This document shows positions 50,457-62,800 of a stretch of 64,000 nt of DNA, one piece after another (the stretch's first letter is position 1; each line of letters starts with the position of its first letter). A model generated the notes under the pieces. The model worked only from the letters and a program-made list of their open reading frames with translations, searched no databases and was not told the DNA's origin. Both the position numbers and the translations under genes were made by a program. This DNA comes from Azospirillum ramasamyi (GTDB taxonomy: Bacteria > Pseudomonadota > Alphaproteobacteria > Azospirillales > Azospirillaceae), in contig NZ_CP029830.1 in the NCBI RefSeq assembly GCF_003233655.1, forward strand, positions 43,501 through 107,500, read 5' to 3'.

Positions 50457-51272
50457 ATGGCCGATCTGCTGGCCGAGCTTCCGGCCGACACCGCTGCGGA
50501 TGCGGCGGTGTCGCCGTCCGAACAGCTTTTGTTGGTTCTGGACGGGTTCGAGGGGCCGCTCGACATGCTGCTGGCGCTGGGGCGCGACCAGAAGGTCGAC
50601 CTGACGCGCATCTCCATCCTGGAACTGGCCGACCAGTATCTCGCCTTCGTGGCGGAGGCGCGGAAGGTGCGGCTGGAACTGGCGGCCGACTATCTGGTGA
50701 TGGCGGCGTGGCTGGCCTATCTCAAGTCGCGCCTTCTGCTGCCCGAACCGGAGGGGGAGGAGCCGTCCGGCGAGGACATGGCCGCGGCGCTGGCCTTCCA
50801 GCTGCAGCGGTTGGAGGCGATGAAGGGCGCGGCGGCCAAGCTGTTCGCCCGCCCGCGCCTGGGCATCGACGTCCACCCCCGCGGCGCGCCGGAGGATTTG
50901 GATCTGCGCCGCAAGTCGGTCTATGAGGTCACGCTGTTCGACCTGCTGCGCGCCTATGGCCGGCAGCGCGCCCGCAAGGAGGCCGGCGTCCTGCACATAA
51001 CCCCGGTCCGCCTCTATTCCATGGAGGAGGCGGTGCAGCGCCTGTCCGCCCTGCTGGGGCACATGCCGGATTGGGCGACGCTGGCCAGCTTCCTGCCGGG
51101 CGGGGAGGGCGGCAGGCTGCTGACCCGCTCCGCCTTGGCCGCCCATTTCGCGGCGACGCTGGAACTGGCGAAGGCCGGCCGGGTGGAACTGCGCCAGGAC
51201 GGTGCCTTCGCCCCGCTTTATGTCCGCGGACGCCAGCCCGGCGACACGGCCGCGGACTCATCGGATTCTTGA
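50457..51272 (+). CDS. scpA: Segregation and condensation protein A
   Basis: 271 residues, the kleisin of the bacterial SMC complex. Landmarks: LLLVLDGFEGPLDMLLALGR near 22, VDLTRISILELADQYLAFV near 44, ADYLVMAAWLAYLKSRLLLP near 78. The C-terminal winged-helix part (YEVTLFDLLRAYG near 157) binds the SMC head. It is followed 5 bases later by scpB. Confidence 0.95.
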   Translation: MADLLAELPADTAADAAVSPSEQLLLVLDGFEGPLDMLLALGRDQKVDLTRISILELADQYLAFVAEARKVRLELAADYLVMAAWLAYLKSRLLLPEPEGEEPSGEDMAAALAFQLQRLEAMKGAAAKLFARPRLGIDVHPRGAPEDLDLRRKSVYEVTLFDLLRAYGRQRARKEAGVLHITPVRLYSMEEAVQRLSALLGHMPDWATLASFLPGGEGGRLLTRSALAAHFAATLELAKAGRVELRQDGAFAPLYVRGRQPGDTAADSSDS

Positions 51273-51277
51273 GGACC

Positions 51278-51922
51278 ATGATCAAGGAAGTCACCGACGC
51301 CCAGGAGGCGGAGGCCCGCATCGGCCGGCTGCGCCTGCTGGAGGCGCTGCTGTTCGCTTCGGCCGAACCGCTGGACGAGGAGACGCTGGCCGGCCGTGTC
51401 GGGCCGGAGGTCGGCCTGCTGCTGGAGGAACTGCGCGCCCATTACGCCCCGCGCGGCGTCAATCTGGTGCGCACCGGCGCCGGTTGGGCCTTCCGCACCG
51501 CGGCCGATCTGGCGCCGGAGCTGCGGCGGGAGGAGGAGGTTTCGCGCAAGCTGTCGCGCGCGGCCATCGAAACCCTGGCGATCGTCGCCTATCACCAGCC
51601 GGTGACCAGGGGTGAAATCGAATCCATCCGCGGCGTGGCGACCAGCAAGGGCACCCTGGACCTGTTGATGGAGCATGGCTGGATCCGGCCGGGCAAGCGG
51701 CGGGAGACGCCGGGCCGGCCGCTGACCTGGATCACCACCGACCATTTCCTGGACCATTTCGGGCTGGAAAGCCTGCGCGACCTGCCCAGCGTCGACGATC
51801 TGCGCGCCGCCGGCCTGCTGGACAGCCGTCCGGTGCTTATGGGGCTGGGCAATGCCGGGGATGACGGCGGCTTCGCCGCTGCGGGGGGCGACGGTGACGG
51901 CGACGGCGACGGGGAGGCTTGA
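51278..51922 (+). CDS. scpB: Segregation and condensation protein B
   Basis: 214 residues with two winged-helix domains: RLLEALLFASAEPLDEETLA near 20, ETLAIVAYHQPVTRGEIESIRG near 98 and MEHGWIRPGKRRETPGRP near 128. It binds ScpA. The Gly/Asp-rich C-terminal tail (GGDGDGDGDGEA) is unusual but likely disordered. GAGGA lies 4 bases before ATG 51278. Confidence 0.95.
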   Translation: MIKEVTDAQEAEARIGRLRLLEALLFASAEPLDEETLAGRVGPEVGLLLEELRAHYAPRGVNLVRTGAGWAFRTAADLAPELRREEEVSRKLSRAAIETLAIVAYHQPVTRGEIESIRGVATSKGTLDLLMEHGWIRPGKRRETPGRPLTWITTDHFLDHFGLESLRDLPSVDDLRAAGLLDSRPVLMGLGNAGDDGGFAAAGGDGDGDGDGEA

Positions 51923-52076
51923 GCGGGAGCGCGATTTTCGGGCGGGGCCTGCGCGAATTCCCGTGAAACCTCAATGACAACCGTTTAAGGATGGTGGGGC
52001 GAACGTTGCGGCCCACTGGCCTTTCTGCCATAGTGCCGGCCCGCCGCAAAGGCCGTTCAAACGTGATAGGCGCGTC

Positions 52077-52316
52077 ATGGGTACTTTCAGCATCTGGCAC
52101 TGGATCATCGTTCTACTGATCGTTCTTCTCCTGTTCGGCGCTGGAAAGTTGCCGAAGGTGATGGGCGATCTCGCCAAGGGCGTGAAGTCCTTCAAGGCGG
52201 GCCTGCAGGACGACAGCGATGACGCCGCTTCCGGCGCCAATGCCAAGAGCATCCCGAACCAGCCGGCCAACACGGCCGAAACCGCGGCCAAGAAGGACGA
52301 GGCAGTTCGCAGCTGA
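52077..52316 (+). CDS. tatA: Twin-arginine translocase subunit TatA
   Basis: 79 residues: a short N-terminal membrane helix ([19 protein letters not shown]), the hinge [20 protein letters not shown] typical of TatA, and an acidic, Ala-rich tail. It builds the variable pore for folded proteins. First gene of tatABC. Confidence 0.96.
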   Translation: MGTFSIWHWIIVLLIVLLLFGAGKLPKVMGDLAKGVKSFKAGLQDDSDDAASGANAKSIPNQPANTAETAAKKDEAVRS

Positions 52317-52393
52317 CCTGCGGGCGCGCGGGGTTCCTCCCGGGGGCCGTCCGCGCGCCATCCTGCCCACCGCATTCGTGAAGCCGGAAGAAC

Positions 52394-52924
52394 ATGTTCG
52401 ACATCGCTTGGTCCGAACTGATGGTGATCGCCGTCATCGCCCTTGTGGTCATCGGGCCCAAGGATCTGCCCAAGGCGATCTTCACGCTCGGCAAATGGGT
52501 GCGTAAGGCGAGAGGCGTCGCGCGCGAGTTCCAGACCCACATCGACGACATGATGCGGGAGACCGAGTTGGACGAGCTCCGCAAGGAAGCCCTGAAGACC
52601 CGCGACCTGAACATCAAGAAGATGATGGAGGACACCATCGACCCGAAGGGGGAGGTGGGAAAGGCCCTGGACCCCAAAGGCTTCGACGTCGGGCTGAACG
52701 GCCATGCCGGCAGCACCCCGGAACCGGACCTGCCCCAGGTCCCGGCCCCGGCGGCTCCGGCCGCTCCGGTGGTGGCCGACAGCACGCCGCCCTCCGCCGC
52801 CCCTTCGCCGATCACCACCCAGCCGCCGCCGGCCGCCGTGCAGCCGGCCACTCAGCAGGCAGCCCAGCCGTCCGCCCAGCCGGCGGAAGCGGCCTCCGCC
52901 CAGTCCACCGATAAGCAGACCTAA
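52394..52924 (+). CDS. tatB: Twin-arginine translocase subunit TatB
   Basis: 176 residues: membrane helix (IAWSELMVIAVIALVVIGP) with the TatB-type Glu near residue 7, hinge GPKDLPKAIFTLGKWVRKAR, an amphipathic helix to about 85, then a Pro/Ala-rich tail. It forms the receptor with TatC. Starts 77 bases after tatA. Confidence 0.95.
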   Translation: MFDIAWSELMVIAVIALVVIGPKDLPKAIFTLGKWVRKARGVAREFQTHIDDMMRETELDELRKEALKTRDLNIKKMMEDTIDPKGEVGKALDPKGFDVGLNGHAGSTPEPDLPQVPAPAAPAAPVVADSTPPSAAPSPITTQPPPAAVQPATQQAAQPSAQPAEAASAQSTDKQT

Positions 52925-52939
52925 GGTCGAAGACGGACC

Positions 52940-53731
52940 ATGACCGGCGACACGCATCAGGACGAACTCGAAGACAGCAAGATGCCGCTGATCGATCATC
53001 TGATCGAGCTGCGGAACCGGCTGATGTGGTCGATCGGCGCCATCCTGATCGCCTTTCTGCTGTGCTACGCCGTGTCGGACCGGATCTATAACTTCCTGGT
53101 CCAGCCGCTGGCCGACCTGCTGGCGGGGCAGGGGCGCCGGATGATCTACACCGGCCTGACGGAAGCCTTCTTCACCTATGTGAAAGTGGCCTTCTGGGCC
53201 GGCTGCTTCATCTCCTTCCCGATCATCGCCAGCCAGATCTGGATGTTCGTGGCGCCGGGCCTGTACAAGCACGAGCGCAAGGCGTTCCTGCCCTTCCTGG
53301 TGGCGACCCCGGTGATGTTCCTGACCGGTGCGGCCATCGTCTATTACTTCATCTTCCCGATGGCCTGGCGCTTCTTCCTGGGGTTCGAGTTCCACCCCGG
53401 CGGCGACGCCTCGGCCCTGCCCATCGAGTTCGAGGCGCGCGTCGGCGAATACCTGCATCTGGTCATGTCGCTGATCTTCGCCTTCGGCATCGCCTTCCAG
53501 CTGCCGGTCCTGCTCACCCTGCTGATCCGCGTCGGCATCCTCAGCACCGACGCGCTCGCGTCGAAACGGCGCTATGCCATCGTCGGCGCCTTCGTCGCCG
53601 CGGCGATCCTGACCCCGCCCGACGTCATCAGCCAGGTCAGCCTCGCGGTTCCGCTGATCGGTCTGTACGAGATCGCCATCATCGTCGGCCGCCGCATCGA
53701 AAAGGCGCGCGCCGCGGCGGAGGCAGAATAA
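52940..53731 (+). CDS. tatC: Twin-arginine translocase subunit TatC
   Basis: 263 residues with six membrane helices. It starts with an acidic cytoplasmic part then MPLIDHLIELRNRLMWSIGA, the Tat signal-recognition region, and carries FVAPGLYKHERKAFLPFL near 110 and DVISQVSLAVPLIGLYEIAI near 230. Complete. Last gene of the argS-to-tatC block; a gap of 137 bases separates it from alaS. Confidence 0.97.
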   Translation: MTGDTHQDELEDSKMPLIDHLIELRNRLMWSIGAILIAFLLCYAVSDRIYNFLVQPLADLLAGQGRRMIYTGLTEAFFTYVKVAFWAGCFISFPIIASQIWMFVAPGLYKHERKAFLPFLVATPVMFLTGAAIVYYFIFPMAWRFFLGFEFHPGGDASALPIEFEARVGEYLHLVMSLIFAFGIAFQLPVLLTLLIRVGILSTDALASKRRYAIVGAFVAAAILTPPDVISQVSLAVPLIGLYEIAIIVGRRIEKARAAAEAE

Positions 53732-53868
53732 GCGGGGTCCGCCCGCCGCTCTCGGGACAGTTGCCGCAGGGTAATAATCCGTCCGACATGGACACGCCGC
53801 CATTCTCGCGCTAAAAGCACGGTTCGGCCAATGGAAGGCCTTAGCCGCGCACCCGGAGCCTTGACCGT

Positions 53869-56553
<2,685 letters not shown>

Positions 56554-56567
56554 TCCCGATGGAATCC

Positions 56568-56597
56568 GGCCCCCGCTTCGCTCCGGGGGCCGTTTTT
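56568..56597 (+). terminator. Terminator after alaS
   Basis: GGCCCCCG (56568-56575) pairs with CGGGGGCC (56584-56591) around an 8-base loop, followed by five T at 56593-56597. Confidence 0.88.
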
Positions 56598-56628
56598 CCG
56601 TTCATGCCGTTTCTGTCGAGGTCCGGCG

Positions 56629-56961
56629 TTGGAACTTCCGACTCTCCCCTTCACCGTGACCGACTGGGCCGCCGTTCCCGTCACCGAACATCCGGGCGAA
56701 ACCGGCAAGGCGCTGTGGCGCAGCTTCCAGGCCGGCGAGTTGCGGGTGCGGATGGTCGAATACACGCCGGGCTATCTGGCCGATCATTGGTGCGACCGCG
56801 GCCATGTGCTGTTCGTGGTCAGCGGTGAACTGATCACCGAGTTGAAGGACGGCCGCCGCTTCGTCCTGACCGCCGGCATGAGCTATCAGGTGTCCGATTT
56901 CGGCGATTACCCGCTCCGGTCCTCGACCGAAATCGACGCCACCCTGTTTATCGTGGACTGA
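56629..56961 (+). CDS. DHCW-motif-type cupin protein
   Basis: 110 residues, single cupin fold. The pattern VEYTPGYLADHWCDRGHVLF near 45 with His and Cys matches the small cupin family named for its DHCW motif, with WC in swapped order here. LFVVSGELITELKDGR and MSYQVSDFGDYPLRS complete the barrel. The start is TTG 56629 with TCGAGG 7 bases before; no ATG is in frame. Ligand is unknown. It is placed between the alaS terminator and the MoxR gene. Confidence 0.8.
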   Translation: MELPTLPFTVTDWAAVPVTEHPGETGKALWRSFQAGELRVRMVEYTPGYLADHWCDRGHVLFVVSGELITELKDGRRFVLTAGMSYQVSDFGDYPLRSSTEIDATLFIVD

Positions 56962-56988
56962 AACATCGTCGCTTGAGGGAGCAGGCCC

Positions 56989-57831
56989 ATGCGCTTCACC
57001 GGCACCGACCGCTATGTCGCCACCGACGACCTGATGGTGGCGGTCAACGCCGCCATCACGCTGGAGCGGCCGCTCCTGGTGAAGGGCGAGCCCGGCACCG
57101 GCAAGACGGTTCTGGCGGTGGAGATCGCCCGCGCGCTGAACAAGCCGCTGCTGTCCTGGCATGTGAAATCGACCACCAAGGCGCAGCAGGGGCTTTACGA
57201 GTATGACGCGGTCAGCCGCCTGCGCGACAGCCAACTGGGCGAGGCGAAGGTCCACGACATCGCCAACTACATCGTGCGCGGCAAGCTGTGGGAAGCCTTC
57301 GAGGCGCCGGAGGCTCCGGTCCTGCTGATCGACGAGATCGACAAGGCCGACATCGAGTTCCCCAACGACCTGCTGCTGGAACTCGACCGCATGGAGTTCC
57401 ACGTCTACGAAACCCGTCAGACGATCAAGGCGGAAAAGCGCCCCATCGTCATCATCACCTCCAACAACGAGAAGGAACTGCCGGACGCCTTCCTGCGCCG
57501 CTGCTTCTTCCACTACATCCGCTTTCCCGACCGCGAGACGATGGAGCAGATCGTCGAGGTCCATTACCCCGGCCTGAAATCCGCCCTGCTGCGCGAGGCG
57601 CTGAACCTGTTCTATGACCTGCGCGAGGTTCCGGGCCTGAAGAAGAAGCCGTCCACCTCGGAGCTGCTGGACTGGATCAAGCTTCTGATGGTCGAGGACG
57701 TCGATCCGGAAACCCTGCGCGCAAAGGACGCCCGCACGCTGATCCCGCCGCTGTGCGGCGCGCTGCTGAAGAACGAGCAGGACGTTCACACGCTGGAACG
57801 GCTGGCCTTCCTGGCAAAGCGGGGGCGGTGA
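56989..57831 (+). CDS. MoxR-family AAA+ ATPase
   Basis: 280 residues. Walker A LLVKGEPGTGKTVLAVEIA near 24, Walker B VLLIDEIDKADIEFPNDLLL near 112, sensor 1 IVIITSNNEKELPDAFLRRCFFHYI near 150. MoxR ATPases usually act with a vWA (CoxE-like) partner in cofactor insertion or complex assembly. No such partner follows; a 250-base gap and a chemoreceptor come next. The CoxG-like gene at 4300 is too far for an operon. Start ATG 56989 has GGGAGCAGG upstream. Confidence 0.92.
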   Translation: MRFTGTDRYVATDDLMVAVNAAITLERPLLVKGEPGTGKTVLAVEIARALNKPLLSWHVKSTTKAQQGLYEYDAVSRLRDSQLGEAKVHDIANYIVRGKLWEAFEAPEAPVLLIDEIDKADIEFPNDLLLELDRMEFHVYETRQTIKAEKRPIVIITSNNEKELPDAFLRRCFFHYIRFPDRETMEQIVEVHYPGLKSALLREALNLFYDLREVPGLKKKPSTSELLDWIKLLMVEDVDPETLRAKDARTLIPPLCGALLKNEQDVHTLERLAFLAKRGR

Positions 57832-58081
57832 GGGGCGGCGTTCCAGGACGTGTCGGCAAGTCAGAGCCATAGTAATGGATCGCCGCGATGGTGATCATGA
57901 CAAGATGGCTGGTGGAACGCTCCTGATGCCGTGCAGTGGACTTGAGGCGTGGCTGCGGGAAGCCGCCTTGAATTTGCGTTAAAATGGAAATTGCGGGGAT
58001 CTGGAGCGGACTGTGACAACTTTGGCGGGCAAGCGTTTCTAAACGTTTGACCCCCAATACTTGACGTCGGCAAGCAACGCA
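57832..58081. other. 250-base gap upstream of the chemoreceptor gene
   Basis: No gene. It is A/T-richer than the coding DNA and contains the partial palindrome AAACGTTT at about 58041-58048. It presumably holds the chemoreceptor promoter, but no boxes could be fixed. Confidence 0.4.
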
Positions 58082-59770
58082 ATGAACGTCGAGTCCGACA
58101 TGCGCATCTCCGACATCACGAAGCTCTCCTATGCCGCAGCAATCTCGCTGTCCCTGTTGTCCGGCGTCAGTCTTGTCCTCGCGGACAACGCGGCGGACGC
58201 CGAACGGAGGGCTATGCTGGAGCGGGCTGAATACGCGCAGCTGGCCCTCGACCTCGCCTCGGCCTCCGACCACCTGACCAACGAGGCGCGCCGCTACACC
58301 GTCTTCGGCGACAAGCGCCACTTCGACGCCTACTGGCGCGAGGTGAATGAGACCAGGACCCGCGACCGCGTGGTGCAGCGCCTTACCGAACTCGGCATCC
58401 CCCAAGGCGAGCTCAACCTGATCGAGGAGGCCAAGCGCAAGTCGGACACGCTGATCGGCCTGGAGAACGCCGCGATGAAGGCGGTCGCCGAGGGTGATCT
58501 GCGCAAGGCCCAGGATCTCATGTTCGGGGCCGACTACGACCGCGGCAAGGCGGAGATCATGGTGCCGGTCCAGCGTTTCCAGGCGATGTTGGCCGAGCGG
58601 ACCGGGGGTGCGGTAGAACGAGCGCGCAGCTGGTCCCATCTGCTGAGAGTCGTCGCGCAGTCGTCCATCGCCCTGACGGCGCTCAGCTTCCTGGCCATGC
58701 TCTACGGCGTGTTCAGCCGCCGCGTCGTCGCGCCGATGGTGCGCATGAGCGGCATCGTGACCGACCTCGCCAACCAGAACTACCGCGTCGAAGTGCCGGA
58801 GCGCGGGCGCGCGGACGAGATCGGCGACATCGCCCGGGCGATCCAGGTGCTGAAGGAAAGCGGCGTCGCGCGGCAGCGGCTGGAGACCGAGCAGGCGGCG
58901 CAGCGCGAGGCCAAGGAGCGGCACGCCGCCAAGGTCGAGTCTCTGGTCCGCGGCTTCGAAGGCACCGTGACGCACAGCCTTGGCGCGGTGGCGTCGGCCG
59001 CCGCCCAGTTGAATTCGACGGCCCACGGCATGGCGTCGCTCGCCGATCAGGCGAACCGTCAGGCATCCGCCTCGGCTGCGGCGGCCGGGCAGACCTCGGC
59101 CAACGTGCAGACCGTCGCGGCGGCAACCGAGGAGATGGCCGCCTCCATCCAGGAGATCAGCCGCCAGATCACCGCCTCCCACGACATCGCCGCGAAGGCG
59201 GCGCGGCAGGCCCTCGACACCACCGGCTCGGTGCGCCACCTCGCCGAGGCGGCGAACCGGATCGGCGAGGTGGTCAAGCTCATTCAGGACATCGCCAACC
59301 AGACCAACCTGCTGGCGCTGAACGCGACCATCGAGGCGGCGCGGGCGGGCGAGGCCGGGAAGGGCTTCGCGGTGGTCGCCTCGGAGGTGAAGGCGCTTGC
59401 CAACCAGACCGGCAAGGCCACCGAGGAGATCGCCCAGCAGATCGCCGCCGTGCAGGCCGCCACCCAAAGCACGGTCGGGGCGATCGAGGGGATCGGCCAG
59501 ACGATCACGACCATCAACGAGATCGCCGCCTCCATCAGCGCCGCCATCGAGGAGCAGAACGCGACCACCGGCGAGATCACCCGCAACGTACAGCAGGCGG
59601 CCCAAGGCACCGAGGAGGTCAGCGGCAACATCGTCGAGGTGAGGCTGGCGGCCACCCAGACCGGCGCGGCGGCCGGCCAGGTGCTCGGCGCTTCCGGCGA
59701 TCTGTCGCAGCAGGCGGAAACGCTGCGCCACGAGGTCGAGACTTTCCTCGCAAGCATCCGGGCGGCCTGA
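58082..59770 (+). CDS. Methyl-accepting chemotaxis protein
   Basis: 562 residues. Membrane helix 1 (about 14-35), a helical periplasmic sensor of about 170 residues, helix 2 (about 190-215), a HAMP domain (VVAPMVRMSGIVTDLANQNY near 220) and the signalling domain, with the hairpin tip core EVVKLIQDIANQTNLLALNATIEAARAGEAGKGFAVVASEVKALA in pieces from about 395. The conserved tip is complete. No CheR-docking pentapeptide is seen at the C-terminus (ASIRAA). ATG 58082 is preferred; a TTG 21 bases upstream is possible. Confidence 0.93.
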   Translation: MNVESDMRISDITKLSYAAAISLSLLSGVSLVLADNAADAERRAMLERAEYAQLALDLASASDHLTNEARRYTVFGDKRHFDAYWREVNETRTRDRVVQRLTELGIPQGELNLIEEAKRKSDTLIGLENAAMKAVAEGDLRKAQDLMFGADYDRGKAEIMVPVQRFQAMLAERTGGAVERARSWSHLLRVVAQSSIALTALSFLAMLYGVFSRRVVAPMVRMSGIVTDLANQNYRVEVPERGRADEIGDIARAIQVLKESGVARQRLETEQAAQREAKERHAAKVESLVRGFEGTVTHSLGAVASAAAQLNSTAHGMASLADQANRQASASAAAAGQTSANVQTVAAATEEMAASIQEISRQITASHDIAAKAARQALDTTGSVRHLAEAANRIGEVVKLIQDIANQTNLLALNATIEAARAGEAGKGFAVVASEVKALANQTGKATEEIAQQIAAVQAATQSTVGAIEGIGQTITTINEIAASISAAIEEQNATTGEITRNVQQAAQGTEEVSGNIVEVRLAATQTGAAAGQVLGASGDLSQQAETLRHEVETFLASIRAA

Positions 59771-59817
59771 CCGTCCGAGGCGGCCGGGGGGAGCGGGGGA
59801 GGGTTGAGGGCCCCCCC

Positions 59818-62800
59818 TCAAACCCCCTCCACCTCCTCCATCGCCAGTCCCAGCGCAGCCCCCGCCACCGACCGCACCGTCACGCGGCTGCGCCCGCCGC
59901 CCAGCGGCACCACGCGGATCTGCGTGCCGATGCGCTCGACCATCGCCGGAACGTGGCTGATCACCCCCACCTGACGCCCGCCGGCCTGCAATGCTTCCAG
60001 GCAGGACAGCGCCACATCCAGGCTGTCGGGATCGAGCGTGCCGAATCCCTCGTCGATGAACAGCGTGCCGATCCCGCCGGAGGTTCCCGCCGCCATCGCC
60101 GACAGCCCGAGCGCCAGGGCAAGCGACACCAGGAACAGCTCGCCGCCCGACAGGCTGTGCACGCCGCGCCGTTCGTCGCCCATCTCGCGGTCGACCACCT
60201 GGATTTCCAGATCGGCCCCCGCCACCCGCTCCAGCCGATAGCGGCGGGCGAGATCCTCCAGATGCCGGTTGGCATGGGTCAGCAGCAGGTCCAGGCTCAG
60301 GCTCTGGGCGAAGTTGCGCATCTTCTGCCCGTTCGCCGAACCGATCAGCTGCGTCATCTTACCCCATAGGGCACAGCGCGCCTGCTGCTCCTCGATCGCC
60401 ACCCTCAGCCCGGCCAGCCGTTGGCGGTTGGCGTCGTCGGCCTCCAGCCGTCCGCGCGCCGAGCCCAGCCGGTCGCGGTCCCGCTCCAGCACCGCGCGGG
60501 CGCTCTCCGCCGCTGCGGCGGCTTCGTCGACGCTCAGAGCCGGACGGGCCATCCCATGATGCCCCGTCCCATGATGTTCAGCGCGCTGCCGGCGCCGTTC
60601 GGCAACCACCAGCGCCGCGTCGCCACGCGCCCGCTCCAGCACCGCCAGCGCCAGTTCTTCCGCCTCCAGTTCGCTTTCGGCGGACGCCAGCAGCCGGCGG
60701 ACCTCTTCCAGCCCGATCCTCCGTTCCGCCACAGCCCGGTCCAGCCGTTCGCCGGCAACCCTGGCCTTGTCGGCACACAGACGGGCGGCCTCGCCGCGGG
60801 TTACCCGGTCCTGCTCCGCCGCCGACAGCCGGGCGACGGCATCCTGCCGCGCAAAGGTGGCCTTCTCCATCAGGGCTTCGGCCTCCTGCCGCTCGCCGGC
60901 CAACAGCTTGCGCACCACCGCCACCGCCCGTCCGCCGAGCAGGGCACCACGCGCCGCCCGCGCCTCCGCAAGCCGCGCGGCCAGATCCTCGGCCCGCCGG
61001 CGGGCCTCCTCCTCGGTCCGCAGCGCGGCGTCCAGCTCGACCGTCTGCACCGCCCGCTCGCCGCTGGCCCGCTCGACCTCGCGGGTGGCACGGGCCAGTG
61101 CATCGGTCTTTTCCCGATATTCAGCCACCCGTGCCGCCAGTCCGGCCCGATATTCCTCCGGCTCCCGCTCCAGCCGCGACCGCCACTCGGCCTCCGCCGC
61201 CAGCCCTTCGGCCAGTTCCGCCAGAACGGATTGGCGGTCGGCTTCGGTCCGTTCGAGCGCGGCTACGGCGAGCGCCAAGGCCTGCCGCCCGTCCGCCAGC
61301 CGCTGCCGGATCGCTTCGCATTCCGCTGCCAGCCCGGCCGCCGCGGTCTCAAGCCGCCGATGCTCCTGCTGTCCCGCATCCAGCCGCCGCCGATGGTCGA
61401 GCGCCTGTTCCTCATCGGACGCAATGGCCGCAAGCCGCCGGTCCACCGCTTCGACCGCCCGGCGGATGTCGGCGAGCGTTCCGCCTTCGACATCCCAGCC
61501 GACCGCCGCCGCCTGCTCGCCCCAACGGAGCTGGAGTCCTTCGGCTTCCCGCGCCAGTGCCGCCAACCGTGCCGTCAGCCCGTCGGCCTCCTTGCGCGCC
61601 GCCCGTTCCGCCGCCTCCAGCGCGGCGTGGCGGGCAACCGTTTCGGCCAGCATCTCGCGCAGCCCGGCAAGGTGCCGCTCCTGATCCTGCGTTAACCGGC
61701 CGAGCGGCGTCACGCCGGCGCCTGCCCAGGGATGGTCCGCCGACCCGCAGACCGGGCAGGCTTCCCCCTCCACCAGCCTTCCGCGCAGGCTTTCCACATC
61801 CTCGCGTTGGGCCAGCAGCAGCCGTTGCAGGGTCCGCTCGGCTTCCTCGACCGCCGCGCGTTGCCCGGCCCGGCTATCGGCAAGCTGCCGCGCCGCCGTT
61901 CCGTCACGCTCCGCCTCGCCCAGCCGTAGAAGCCGCTCCCTTTCCGCCGTTTCACGCTCCGTCGCAAGCCGCTGGCGCGCCTCGCCGGTGGTGAGCAGCG
62001 CCAGCAGCCCGTCCCGCCGCCGGCCGGCCTCGGCCCGTGCCCGCCGCGCCTCGTCGAGCGACGGGGCCGCCTCGCTCCGCAGAGTCTCCAGCGCCTGCTC
62101 GGCGGTGCGGCAGCGCTCCCGTGCCTCGGCGAGCCGGGATTCCACACCTTCGGCAGCGGTTTCCGTCGAGGCGAGTTCCCGTTCCAGCCGGCGGCGCTCG
62201 CCGGCGGCGGTTTCCCAGGCCCGTCCATCGGCGATGGCGCGTCCCAGCAGCCGATCCCAGCGCTCCCACTGGTTCGCCACCACGGCGAGGTCCGCCTGAT
62301 CCCGCAGCCAGACCTCCAGCCGCGCCGCGTCGTTGCGTGCAGCGGACAGGGTGGTGTCGATGTTCCGCACCGCCCGCCGCGCGGCGCCGCTTCTCTGCTC
62401 CGCCGCCTTTGCCGTCGCCTCGGCGGTTCCTTGCTCGCTCGTCAGCGCCGTGATCCGCCCATCGAGGTCGGCCGCGCGTTCGAGGTCCGGTTCCGCCTTG
62501 GCTTGTTCCGCGCAAGCGGCTTCGAAGCGCCGCCGCGACTCGCCATGACGGGCGGCGGCTTCCTCCAGGGCCAGCCGCGCGGCCTCGCACGCCTCCATCG
62601 CGCGCGCCACGGCCGCTGTCGCTTCCGCGGCCTCGCCGCTCGCCCGGTCGGCATCGGCCAGCAGCGGCCGCAGCGGTTGAAGCCCGCGCAGCAGGGCAGC
62701 CGCCTCACGCCGTCCCTCCGCCTCGCCCCATGCCCGCTCCGCCGCTTCCGCCGCCTCGACCGCCTTGCCCTCGGCCGCCGCGAGTTGGGTGTCACGCTCA

